Shown piece by piece: positions 16,376 to 24,430 of a stretch of 34,858 nucleotides of DNA. Position 1 is the stretch's first letter. Every line of letters begins with the position of its first letter. Source of the stretch: an uncultured Mollicutes bacterium (GTDB lineage Bacteria > Bacillota_I > Bacilli_A > ML615J-28 > CAG-313). The position numbers were made by a program, and so were the translations under genes. The DNA lies in assembly GCA_900538885.1 (NCBI GenBank), contig UQAI01000011.1, positions 1 to 34,858 on the forward strand, read 5' to 3'. The notes beneath the pieces are model-generated. The model was not told the origin of the DNA. It made no database searches and saw only the letters and a program-made list of their open reading frames with translations.

Positions 16376-17177
16376 ATTTTACTAATAGGTTGGGGTCAAG
16401 CTCAAGCCAAACGGACATAAGTTCTTGATCTCTTAATACAATTATGACACCTTTTTTAATTTCATAAGCATCATCTATAACTGTAACTTTTCTTTCCCCT
16501 ACTGCTAGCCATCCAGTTTTATTATCATAATATATATCTGCTCTTCTTAATGCATGAATGACAATTTTATTACTAATGTTGAAACCATTGAAATCAACTT
16601 TAATTTTAGCTTTAGTTGGGGTAGGAGCCTTTAATTTTTTAGGATACCAGACTGAACGTGGCAACATTCCTGCAACTCCCATTATTTGTTTTGTTTCTTT
16701 ATTTACTTCAATTCCCGCAAAACTAACGCCTAAAGTTAATAATACATTAGCATTTTGAGGGACACCTAAACTACAAGTGTCAGAATTAAACTTAAGCGGT
16801 TCTCCTTCAACTATTTCATTAGTTTTTTCAATATTAAAGTTAATATTTAAATCTTTGCCAAGTTCATATGCATGATATGATTCATATCTTTTTACATATT
16901 TAATTAGCATTTCAGTTTCTTTTTCATAATTATTAATTTTCTTTAGATTCATTTTCTTTAAAACAAAACTATTTAACCAGCTAGATACTGGATATAAAAT
17001 TAATATAATTACACAGAAAATAAATAAACCAATTCCAAATGAACCTTTACTTGTACAAAATAAAAATATAACTATTCCCATAAGGATGGTTGCGAAAATG
17101 GTATTAATAATTGGAAATACTATATTAGGTTTGTTTTTTCTTTTATCGTTTTCAAGTCTTGTTTTTGCGTAGCTCAT
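16374..17177 (-). CDS. Two-helix membrane protein with a soluble C-terminal domain, family unknown
   Basis: I start it at the ATG at 17177 (MSYAKTRLEND), which has AAGGTGA upstream, and not at the in-frame upstream codons inside the previous gene. This gives 267 residues. Two hydrophobic segments lie at about 22-42 and 47-66, separated by a short glycine-containing turn. A soluble, probably cytoplasmic domain of about 190 residues follows, with the motif LPRSVWYPKKLKAPTPTKAK and several beta-strand-like stretches (VTVIDDAYEIKKGVIIVL). I recognise no family or catalytic site. It is the third gene of an operon with two small lipoproteins, one base after the second one's stop, so the three probably act together at the membrane. 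Confidence 0.7.
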   Translation of the reverse strand: MSYAKTRLENDKRKNKPNIVFPIINTIFATILMGIVIFLFCTSKGSFGIGLFIFCVIILILYPVSSWLNSFVLKKMNLKKINNYEKETEMLIKYVKRYESYHAYELGKDLNINFNIEKTNEIVEGEPLKFNSDTCSLGVPQNANVLLTLGVSFAGIEVNKETKQIMGVAGMLPRSVWYPKKLKAPTPTKAKIKVDFNGFNISNKIVIHALRRADIYYDNKTGWLAVGERKVTVIDDAYEIKKGVIIVLRDQELMSVWLELDPNLLVK

Positions 17178-17178
17178 C

Positions 17179-17538
17179 TTATTCACCTTTAAAGTCTTGT
17201 ATTCTTCCATATTCTTTATGAGTAACCACACTTGGTGTACCCTCATCAATTGTAAAGGTTAGAATGATACAATATACTTCCTTTCCTTCTTTTTCTTTTT
17301 CAATTGCATCTTTAAAGCTAGTTGCATTATCATACCAATAACAAATATCATATGTAATTTGTGGAATTGTTTCATTTGGTAGTCCTATAATTTGAATAAC
17401 TTCTGATTTTTTCATTCCTATATATATTTTGTCGTAATTACTTTTAGTAACTTTATTACAACTAGTTAATGTAACAATCATTACTAAAGCAACAATAAGA
17501 ATAAAACATCTTAAAATTTTTTTATCCATTAACGACAT
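17179..17538 (-). CDS. Small lipoprotein with a BamE/SmpA-like domain
   Basis: The start at 17538 (MSLMDKKIL) is chosen because AGGTG lies nine bases upstream; an ATG nine bases further in is possible. It has 119 residues. A basic, hydrophobic signal peptide ends in the lipobox LTSC at about residues 24-27, so the protein would be acylated and face outside. The segment YDKIYIGMKKSEVIQIIGLPNE is the typical 'helix-helix-GxP' opening of the SmpA/BamE/DUF3862 fold, followed by beta strands (VYCIILTFTID). In Gram-positive-type bacteria such domains occur in secreted lipoproteins of unknown function. It overlaps the previous lipoprotein gene by 17 bases. Confidence 0.72.
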   Translation of the reverse strand: MSLMDKKILRCFILIVALVMIVTLTSCNKVTKSNYDKIYIGMKKSEVIQIIGLPNETIPQITYDICYWYDNATSFKDAIEKEKEGKEVYCIILTFTIDEGTPSVVTHKEYGRIQDFKGE

Positions 17539-17884
17539 AGTATCTCGCACCTACAGCTTTGCCATTTATAAATTCTACATATATTGCTTTAATTTTTTTG
17601 CCGTTTTGATTATCTTTAACAAACTTTTTTTCTTCTCCTTCTATATAGCCTTGAAACCACTCGGCATATCCCGTAGCAACAGACGGACTTCCTTTTATTT
17701 CCTTACTGAATGGAGTGCCAAGTTTAAGCATTACCTCATTATAAGTAAGTGGAGTTCCATTATTATAGGCATCATTAATTTTTTGGGCATATGATTCAGA
17801 TATCTTACAGCTTGTTAACGTTAAACAAAAGAATGCAATAAACATCACTATTATTAATCTAATTGTTATTTTTTTTGTATTCAT
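17522..17884 (-). CDS. Small lipoprotein, first gene of the operon
   Basis: A 120-residue protein with signal sequence MNTKKITIRLIIVMFIAFF and lipobox LTSC at about 23-26, therefore a membrane-anchored lipoprotein. The mature part has LTYNEVMLKLGTPFSKEI, which has the same helix-then-GxP pattern as the next gene, and a strand IKAIYVEFINGKAVGARYYV. The two may be distant duplicates of a BamE-like fold; overall identity looks low. GAGG lies before the ATG, and a consensus-type promoter is at 17914-17942. Function is unknown. Confidence 0.72.
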   Translation of the reverse strand: MNTKKITIRLIIVMFIAFFCLTLTSCKISESYAQKINDAYNNGTPLTYNEVMLKLGTPFSKEIKGSPSVATGYAEWFQGYIEGEEKKFVKDNQNGKKIKAIYVEFINGKAVGARYYVVNG

Positions 17885-17913
17885 ATTTCTTACCTCTATA
17901 TACTATTACTCTT

Positions 17914-17942
17914 ATTATACTTATTTTTATGTGTTTTGTAAA
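17914..17942 (-). promoter_or_regulatory. Promoter of the lipoprotein operon
   Basis: TTTACA at 17937-17942, a 17-base spacer and TATAAT at 17914-17919, about 30 bases before the first lipoprotein start. Confidence 0.8.
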
Positions 17943-17970
17943 AGAATATGAAAAAAAGTTTGCTCTTTAG

Positions 17971-18006
17971 AAAAAAACTAGAGACTATTACTAAAATAGT
18001 CTCTAG
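17971..18006 (-). terminator. Terminator of nifJ
   Basis: CTAGAGACTATT pairs perfectly with AATAGTCTCTAG around a five-base loop, followed by TTTTTTT on the minus strand. It begins eight bases after the nifJ stop and is the clearest terminator in the window. Confidence 0.93.
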
Positions 18007-18013
18007 ATTAATA

Positions 18014-21000
18014 TTATAGTGAGTAATCCATTGATAAGTATCTTTGATACATCTTATAACGACGCATAGCTTCTGCTTTATTCTTAGCAAGTAGAGCTTC
18101 TGCTTCAGTTGGATTTACATTCTTTAATTGTGCATAACGAGTTTCACTCATTAGATATTGATCATATAAATCCCAGTTAGGTTCTTTAGAATCTAATACT
18201 AGTGGGTTCTTGCCTTCTGCTGCTAGTCTTGGATCAAATCTTAGAAGTGTCCAGTAACCACATTCAACTGCAAGTTTAGCTTGTTCTTGTGATTTACCCA
18301 TACCAGCTTTTACACCATGATTGATACATGGAGAGTAAGCAATGATAATTGATGGTCCGTGATATGCTTCTGCTTCACGCATTGCTTTTAATAATTGAGC
18401 TTGGTCAGCACCATGAGAAACGTAAGCAACATATACATGTCCATAACTCATTGCGATTGCAGCTAAGTCTTTCTTCTTACCATGTTTACCAGCTGCTGTG
18501 AATTTTGCAATTGAAGCAGTAGGACTTGATTTAGATGATTGACCACCAGTGTTAGAGTAAACTTCTGTATCTAATACTAAGATATTAATATCTTCACCAT
18601 TAGCGATAACATGGTCTAAGCCTCCGTAACCAATGTCGTATGCCCATCCGTCACCACCAAAGATCCATTGTGAACGTTTAACTAAATGATCTTTTAATCC
18701 TAAGATTCTCTTAGCTCTTTCGCCGTCACATTGTTCTAGTAATGGAACAAGTTCATTTTTAACTTCTTTAGTTACTTTATAATCTTCACGATTTTCTAGC
18801 CATTTCTTAAATAATTCTTGAACTTTTTCATTGCAGCAGCCTTCTTCAAGAGCTTCTTCCATGATTGTAGCGATTTGATCACGTAATGCATTTGAAGCAT
18901 TAGTCATACCAAAACCAAATTCAGCATTATCTTCAAATAGAGAGTTAGCCCAAGCTGGACCATTGCCATCTTTGTTCTTTGTATAAGGAGAAGCAGGGAA
19001 GCTACCACCATAAATTGAAGAACAACCTGTTGCGTTAGCAACTACCATATGGTCACCAAATAATTGAGTTGTAAGTTTAACATAAGGAGTTTCACCACAA
19101 CCGCCACAAGCGCCTGAGAATTCAAATAATGGTTGAGCAAATTGTGAATTCTTAGCATTAGCCATCTTATCAACTAAGTAGTCTTTATAAGTTACTTCGT
19201 TGAAGAAATATTTAGCATGTTCTGCTTGTTTATCTTCAATTGCTTGATCAATAGGAACCATCTTAAGAGCTTTTTCACCTTTCTTACCAGGACAAGTATT
19301 TACACATACTTCACATCCAGTACAGTCAAGTGTAGAGATTTGGATAGAATATTGTAATCCAGCAAAGTCTTTACCAATTGCATTAAGAGTCTTAACGCCT
19401 TCTGGAGCATTCTTCATTTCTTCTTCAGTTGCAAGGAATGGACGAATTACAGCATGAGGACATACAAACGCACAACGATTACATTGAATACAGTTTTCAG
19501 GATTCCATTCAGGAACGAAGTTAGCTGTACCACGTTTTTCATATGCGGCTGTACCACATGGAATTGTACCATCTTCAAATCCATTAAATGCAGAAACTGG
19601 AAGATCATAACCTTTAATAGCATTAACTGGGTCAGCGATATCTTTTACAAAATGAGGACGATCACTTGCTACTTCATGTTTTTCAACAGGAAGGTTTGCC
19701 CATTCAGGTTTAACTGTTACTTCTACTAATCCTTCAGCACCTTTATCGATTGCTTGATAGTTTAATTGAACAACAGCTTCACCTTTCTTAGCATATGTTT
19801 TAGCTGCATATTTCTTCATTAATTCTTGAGCATGATCATAAGGCATGATTTGTTCATTTAATTTGAAGAATGCAGATTGTAAGATTGTATTAGTTCTTCC
19901 ACCTAAACCGATTTGACGAGCTAGATGTACAGCATCAATGATGTAGAACTTAGCATGTTTTTCTGCTAATGCTTTCTTAAAACTATTAGGTAAATGAGCT
20001 TCAATTTCATCAGCTGATTTAACTGTATTTAGTAAGAAAGTTCCACCATCTTTTAGGCAGCTTAACATATCATATTTTTCAACATAAGCTTCAAGACTGC
20101 AGCTGACAAAATCTGCTAGACTTACAAGATATGGAGCAGTGATTGGTTTAGGACCAAAACGTAAATGAGAACGAGTTACGCCACCGCTCTTCTTAGAGTC
20201 ATATGCAAAATATGCTTGTGCATATAGGTCAGTGTTATCACCAATAATCTTAATAGTGTTTTTGTTAGCACCTACAGTACCATCACTACCTAGGCCATAG
20301 AATACTAGTTCAGAAGTGCCTTCTAATAATTTAACTTCTTTACCCACTGGAATGCTTAAATGAGTTACATCATCTTCAATACCAACTGTAAATCCATCAA
20401 ATCCATCTTTTGCAAGATGATCATAAACAGCGATGATTTGAGCAGGAGTAGTATCTTTACTAGATAATCCATAACGACCACCGATAATTCTAGGAGCATT
20501 TTCTTGTCCATAGAAAGCAGCCTTAATATCTAAGTATAGAGGTTCACCAATTGAACCAGGTTCTTTAGTACGGTCTAATACAGCAATTCTCTTAACTGTC
20601 TTAGGCATTACTTTAAATAAATATTCTTTTGCGAAAGGACGATATAAGTGTACAGTTACACAACCAATCTTTCTACCTTGAGCATTTAAATAATCAACAA
20701 CTTGTTTAGTAGTCTCAGTAACAGAACCCATTGCGACGATTACATCAGTTGCATCTTCAGCACCATAGTATACAAATGGAGCATAGTTACGACCAGTTAC
20801 TTCACTAATTTTTGCCATATAATCAGCAACAACAGCAGGAACTTCGTTATAGAATTTGTTACTTGCTTCACGAGTTTGGAAATAAACGTCATCGTTTTGA
20901 GCAGTTCCTCTTGTAACAGGATGTTCAAAATTTAAAGCACGATTACGGAAAGCTTGTACTGCTTCACGGTCTAATAATTTATCAAATACTTCATAATCCA

Positions 21001-21559
21001 TTACTTCTACTTTTTGAATTTCATGACTTGTTCTAAATCCATCAAAGAAGTGCATGAATGGCACACTAGTTTTAATTGCGGCAAGGTGAGCAACACCAGC
21101 AAGGTCCATAACTTCTTGAACACTTGATGTAGCAAGCATAGCAAAACCAGTTTGACGGCATGCCATAACGTCTTGGTGATCACCAAAAATTGATAATGCT
21201 TGAGCAGCAAGGCTTCTTGCAGAAACATGAATAACACCAGGTAATAATTCACCGGCTATTTTGTACATATTAGGAATCTTTAATAATAAACCTTGGCTAG
21301 CTGTAAATGTAGTAGTTAAAGCACCAGCTTGTAATGAGCCGTGAACTGAACCTGCTGCACCAGCTTCTGATTGCATTTCAACAATTTTAACAGGCATACC
21401 AAAAAGATTCTTTTTACCTTTTGATGCCCATTCTTCCGCATACTCAGCCATTGGTGATGATGGAGTAATTGGATAAATACCAGCTACTTCAGTAAAGGCG
21501 TAAGCCGCATGAGCAGCTGCTTGGTTTCCATCCATTGATTGGAAAACTTTTTTAGACAT
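18014..21559 (-). CDS. nifJ: Pyruvate:ferredoxin (flavodoxin) oxidoreductase
   Basis: A single-chain, 1181-residue homodimeric-type enzyme that oxidises pyruvate with CoA to acetyl-CoA and CO2, reducing ferredoxin or flavodoxin; it is oxygen-sensitive and cytoplasmic. The N terminus has the pyruvate-binding EVAGIYPITPSSPMAEY. Two [4Fe-4S] ferredoxin motifs follow, CIQCNRCAFVCPHA at about 690 and CTGCEVCVNTCPGK at about 746. The CGGCGE region supplies ligands of the third cluster near 837. The thiamine diphosphate site GDGWAYDIGYGGLDH is near 968, with VYSNTGGQ after it. Full length and intact. The start has AGGAGG upstream and an extended -10 promoter. It implies fermentative or anaerobic metabolism, and three clusters per chain make it a major client of the adjacent SUF system. 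Confidence 0.98.
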   Translation of the reverse strand: MSKKVFQSMDGNQAAAHAAYAFTEVAGIYPITPSSPMAEYAEEWASKGKKNLFGMPVKIVEMQSEAGAAGSVHGSLQAGALTTTFTASQGLLLKIPNMYKIAGELLPGVIHVSARSLAAQALSIFGDHQDVMACRQTGFAMLATSSVQEVMDLAGVAHLAAIKTSVPFMHFFDGFRTSHEIQKVEVMDYEVFDKLLDREAVQAFRNRALNFEHPVTRGTAQNDDVYFQTREASNKFYNEVPAVVADYMAKISEVTGRNYAPFVYYGAEDATDVIVAMGSVTETTKQVVDYLNAQGRKIGCVTVHLYRPFAKEYLFKVMPKTVKRIAVLDRTKEPGSIGEPLYLDIKAAFYGQENAPRIIGGRYGLSSKDTTPAQIIAVYDHLAKDGFDGFTVGIEDDVTHLSIPVGKEVKLLEGTSELVFYGLGSDGTVGANKNTIKIIGDNTDLYAQAYFAYDSKKSGGVTRSHLRFGPKPITAPYLVSLADFVSCSLEAYVEKYDMLSCLKDGGTFLLNTVKSADEIEAHLPNSFKKALAEKHAKFYIIDAVHLARQIGLGGRTNTILQSAFFKLNEQIMPYDHAQELMKKYAAKTYAKKGEAVVQLNYQAIDKGAEGLVEVTVKPEWANLPVEKHEVASDRPHFVKDIADPVNAIKGYDLPVSAFNGFEDGTIPCGTAAYEKRGTANFVPEWNPENCIQCNRCAFVCPHAVIRPFLATEEEMKNAPEGVKTLNAIGKDFAGLQYSIQISTLDCTGCEVCVNTCPGKKGEKALKMVPIDQAIEDKQAEHAKYFFNEVTYKDYLVDKMANAKNSQFAQPLFEFSGACGGCGETPYVKLTTQLFGDHMVVANATGCSSIYGGSFPASPYTKNKDGNGPAWANSLFEDNAEFGFGMTNASNALRDQIATIMEEALEEGCCNEKVQELFKKWLENREDYKVTKEVKNELVPLLEQCDGERAKRILGLKDHLVKRSQWIFGGDGWAYDIGYGGLDHVIANGEDINILVLDTEVYSNTGGQSSKSSPTASIAKFTAAGKHGKKKDLAAIAMSYGHVYVAYVSHGADQAQLLKAMREAEAYHGPSIIIAYSPCINHGVKAGMGKSQEQAKLAVECGYWTLLRFDPRLAAEGKNPLVLDSKEPNWDLYDQYLMSETRYAQLKNVNPTEAEALLAKNKAEAMRRYKMYQRYLSMDYSL

Positions 21560-21605
21560 AAATAATATCCTCCTAATCTAAATGCTTATTAATTTATACT
21601 CGTTT

Positions 21606-21614
21606 ATTATACCA
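21606..21614 (-). promoter_or_regulatory. Extended -10 promoter of nifJ
   Basis: TGGTATAAT gives a perfect extended -10; the -35 at the expected distance (TTTAAT) is weak. The remaining 200 bases up to the next gene's terminator hold only AT-rich sequence and a small hairpin near 21671 (AAAAGC/GCTTTT), with no gene that I can support. Confidence 0.65.
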
Positions 21615-21812
21615 CAATGTTTAAAATAATTAAAGAAATTTACGTATTTTTATTATTTGTGTGAATTTAAAAGCGTTAAGCTTTTACTTTTACTTAACAA
21701 ATTATTCCTATCAATTTAATTATACAAATATGTAAACAAGTATACTAATCATAATATATTTGCATATATTTTTCATAGTTTATGTTTCTCATTTTTATTT
21801 TCTTGGTGTAAG

Positions 21813-21836
21813 AAAAAAGAGAGTGTTCACTCTCTT
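21813..21836 (-). terminator. Terminator of the lipoprotein/ABC operon
   Basis: AAGAGAGT pairs with ACTCTCTT around GAAC, followed by a T run on the minus strand, ten bases after the stop at 21846. Confidence 0.85.
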
Positions 21837-21845
21837 CATTGTTTG

Positions 21846-23903
21846 TTATTTTGCAGGTGTATAGATTTCATGAGCAGTGCCGTTCATGTTGTTATATCCA
21901 AGAACGATAGCCATACCCATATAATAAATACAAATATAGTCGCCTTTAAATATTGCATGATTAGGATCTAAAATTTGTTTTTGATCTTTATCTGTAATAC
22001 CAACTTGAGATATAAATGCATAATCATTTATTGAATTTTTAGGGTCTGCAGCTGAAGTTTGTAATGCAGGCGCATTGAAACTATAAATTTTATCTAAGAA
22101 ACCTTTTGCATATGGATCATCTGCTCCATAATTGAAGGCAGCGTAATCATTAATTTTTACTGATCCACCACATTTAACAGCTGTTGGTCCTTCTGCTGTA
22201 CTTGCTTTATTAATAACTATACAGTTGAAGTATGTTGTACCATCTGCCGATTCTTTTAGAATTGAACGACCAAATGGTGTGAAACATTTATCTAAAGATT
22301 TAATTGCTGATGCTGCTGTTGTTGCGCCTACACTTGTAAACCAACCTTCAGTACCTGATACGTAAGATTCTAGTACACAATTTTCAAAATAAGTTTTACT
22401 TAATCTTTCATTTTCATCACCTGGTTTATAATGGTCTTGAATTACGATAGGACCACCAGCGCCAATCATTTCTGAATCAACAAAGTGAACATCACCAGAT
22501 CCCCAACTATATAAGAAACAGTTAAATGAATCATATGCTTTACATTTGTTAATTTCAAATCTCTTTTGAGTGCCATTTGCAAAGTATGGAATGTACCAAC
22601 TTGTACTAATGTTATTGTATGCATAGAATTCTTGAGTACAAACTTTCATACAAATTAAACCACCAGATTTTCTCATATCTTCAACTCTTGGAGCATTACC
22701 AATAAAGTTGATTTCTTCCATTGTAATTTTTGATGTATCATGGCCTAAGAAATAGAATACTTGAGAATGTGATGTTGCTCTGCCTTCTTCAGTAGGTTTG
22801 TTACCATTTCTTACCACTAGAGGAATTTCAGCAACATTTAGTGTGAAATAGTTACCATAGATACCTAGGGTTTCATTTTCTAACATTTCTCTATTATAAA
22901 ATTCTTCATAGTCTTTTAATGAACCTACAGCGATTGCTGCATCAGATGCATTACCAATTTCTTCTTTTGTATAGAAGAAATAACTAGGAACTGAATCAAC
23001 TGTTATATTAATATTATTTTGAAAGAATAAATTTGTAGGTTTATAATTAACATCCATACCATTAGCTTCTTTAAAGGCTTTCCATGCTTCACCAGCACTA
23101 TCAGTAGTACGTGTATCAATATAGCCTAATTCTTTTGCGTCATAAACATTGAAGCCATCTTCTACTTGGCATTCAAACGCAACTGTATATTTATCTTTAT
23201 TAGATTGTTGTTTTTCTGTTAAGCCTTTTGGTGTTACTTCTACTTTAAATGTTTTGCCGATTGCTTTTTCGCTAAAATCGATTGTACAATTTGTAGTATC
23301 AATATTTTCAATTAATTCTTCAGCAGCAAGCATTGTTCCACCATTAGTCATTATTTCAGTAATAACTATTTCGTATTCCCAGTTTGTAACTTCAACGTTA
23401 TATTCAATATCACCAGTTACTTTATTACGTTTTACGAATGAAACAGAAGGTTTAACTTTCCATGGGTTGTCATCACCAACAAGATATTGTTTTGTTAAAT
23501 CAAAGAATTCTGTTCTTTTGTTTGTCTTTACGCTTCTATTATCTTCGAAAAGTTCAAAAGATGCACGTTGTTCAACAACGTTTACAAGAATCTCAGTTGT
23601 TTCTAAAACTTTCCAATTTGCATAGAAAATAATATCTTTAGTTACAACGTATGGAACTGTAACTTTTTCTGTGTAGTTTTCATCTAAATACCATCCAGCA
23701 AACTCAAATCCATCTTTAGTAGGATCTGCAGGGAATGTTAATTCTGTATTTTCTTCTACATTTACTGATTTTACAATTGAACCACCTTTGGTTTCAAATA
23801 CTACTTTGTGTGTTTTAGGAGTTACTTTACCGCCACATGAAGCGATAAATGTAAATAATCCAACGATACAAAGAGTTAAAAATAACTTTGTTAACTTTTT
23901 CAT
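21846..23903 (-). CDS. Large lipoprotein with InlB-type repeat and beta-rich ectodomain
   Basis: A 685-residue surface lipoprotein. The signal peptide ends in IASC with the lipid-anchored cysteine at about 23. Residues ~32-95 form one InlB B-repeat (Listeria-Bacteroides repeat): KVVFETKGGS, then PTKDGFEFAGWYLDENY and IIFYANW. From about 270 on, the sequence has short regular strands, glycines and asparagines (YFTLNVAEIPLVVRNG, ITMEEINFIGNAP, VHFVDSEMIGAGGPIVI, TYFENCVLES), resembling a right-handed beta-helix. This is a fold-level impression, and I see no catalytic site. It follows the ABC export genes by 74 bases with no clear promoter, so it probably shares their transcript. Adhesion or glycan binding is possible but unproven. 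Confidence 0.8.
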   Translation of the reverse strand: MKKLTKLFLTLCIVGLFTFIASCGGKVTPKTHKVVFETKGGSIVKSVNVEENTELTFPADPTKDGFEFAGWYLDENYTEKVTVPYVVTKDIIFYANWKVLETTEILVNVVEQRASFELFEDNRSVKTNKRTEFFDLTKQYLVGDDNPWKVKPSVSFVKRNKVTGDIEYNVEVTNWEYEIVITEIMTNGGTMLAAEELIENIDTTNCTIDFSEKAIGKTFKVEVTPKGLTEKQQSNKDKYTVAFECQVEDGFNVYDAKELGYIDTRTTDSAGEAWKAFKEANGMDVNYKPTNLFFQNNINITVDSVPSYFFYTKEEIGNASDAAIAVGSLKDYEEFYNREMLENETLGIYGNYFTLNVAEIPLVVRNGNKPTEEGRATSHSQVFYFLGHDTSKITMEEINFIGNAPRVEDMRKSGGLICMKVCTQEFYAYNNISTSWYIPYFANGTQKRFEINKCKAYDSFNCFLYSWGSGDVHFVDSEMIGAGGPIVIQDHYKPGDENERLSKTYFENCVLESYVSGTEGWFTSVGATTAASAIKSLDKCFTPFGRSILKESADGTTYFNCIVINKASTAEGPTAVKCGGSVKINDYAAFNYGADDPYAKGFLDKIYSFNAPALQTSAADPKNSINDYAFISQVGITDKDQKQILDPNHAIFKGDYICIYYMGMAIVLGYNNMNGTAHEIYTPAK

Positions 23904-23977
23904 TTTTAAAATTTCCTTTCTTTTTTTACTACTAATAACTGAGGCCTATAAAGCAGTAGTTATCTTTATATGTCTTT

Positions 23978-24430
23978 TTACCAATCAGGATTTGTAATAG
24001 CTATCATAATAGTTATTTGATATTTGTAATTATCTTGAGAAATAATATCTATATACAATGCTGTTTGTTCTTTAATAATCAAAGTTGCTGTTCCATCATC
24101 TTGTGCTATTATTTCGCAATAGTCTTGACTTTTTCCTTTAGCCTTATAACGTAAAATCTTTTCGTCAGCATTACCTGGAATAGGTCTAAAGTCAAGAGTA
24201 ATTTTCATATTTGGTTTAAATTCATCTGCATTAATTTCAATAATACCATTACAACCCTTAGTATCAGCTTCTTCTTTTGTATATTCTACATATCCAAGTG
24301 TATGTGAACCATCAATTCCTGTTACATATTTTTTTTCATAATCAAGTGATGAATTAATACCAAGTGTTGCAACTAAAACTATTGATATTATATATATTGC
24401 GATAATAGTAATTACTACAGATTTTTTCAT
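23978..24430 (-). CDS. Small exported protein with an N-terminal membrane anchor
   Basis: A 150-residue protein with a single hydrophobic segment at about 4-26 (VVITIIAIYIISIVLVATLG) not followed by a lipobox cysteine, so it is either anchored or cleaved by signal peptidase I. The remaining 120 residues are polar and beta-rich (NMKITLDFRPIPGNADEKILRYKAKG, TATLIIKEQTALYIDIIS), suggestive of an immunoglobulin-like or jelly-roll domain, with no recognised family. The start overlaps the permease stop as ATGA, a tight translational coupling that makes it a probable partner of the ABC complex. Confidence 0.72.
   Translation of the reverse strand: MKKSVVITIIAIYIISIVLVATLGINSSLDYEKKYVTGIDGSHTLGYVEYTKEEADTKGCNGIIEINADEFKPNMKITLDFRPIPGNADEKILRYKAKGKSQDYCEIIAQDDGTATLIIKEQTALYIDIISQDNYKYQITIMIAITNPDW

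Noticed and set aside
23149..23625. A 158-codon open frame on the plus strand inside the large lipoprotein gene
   Set aside because: It lies fully antisense to a lipoprotein with clear signal peptide and domain; its translation is serine/threonine/valine-rich with no family features and no convincing ribosome binding site.
23904..23977. Attenuator or terminator between the small exported protein and the large lipoprotein
   Set aside because: Short complementary pieces (ATAACT/AGTTAT) exist but no T run follows on the minus strand, so termination is not supported.
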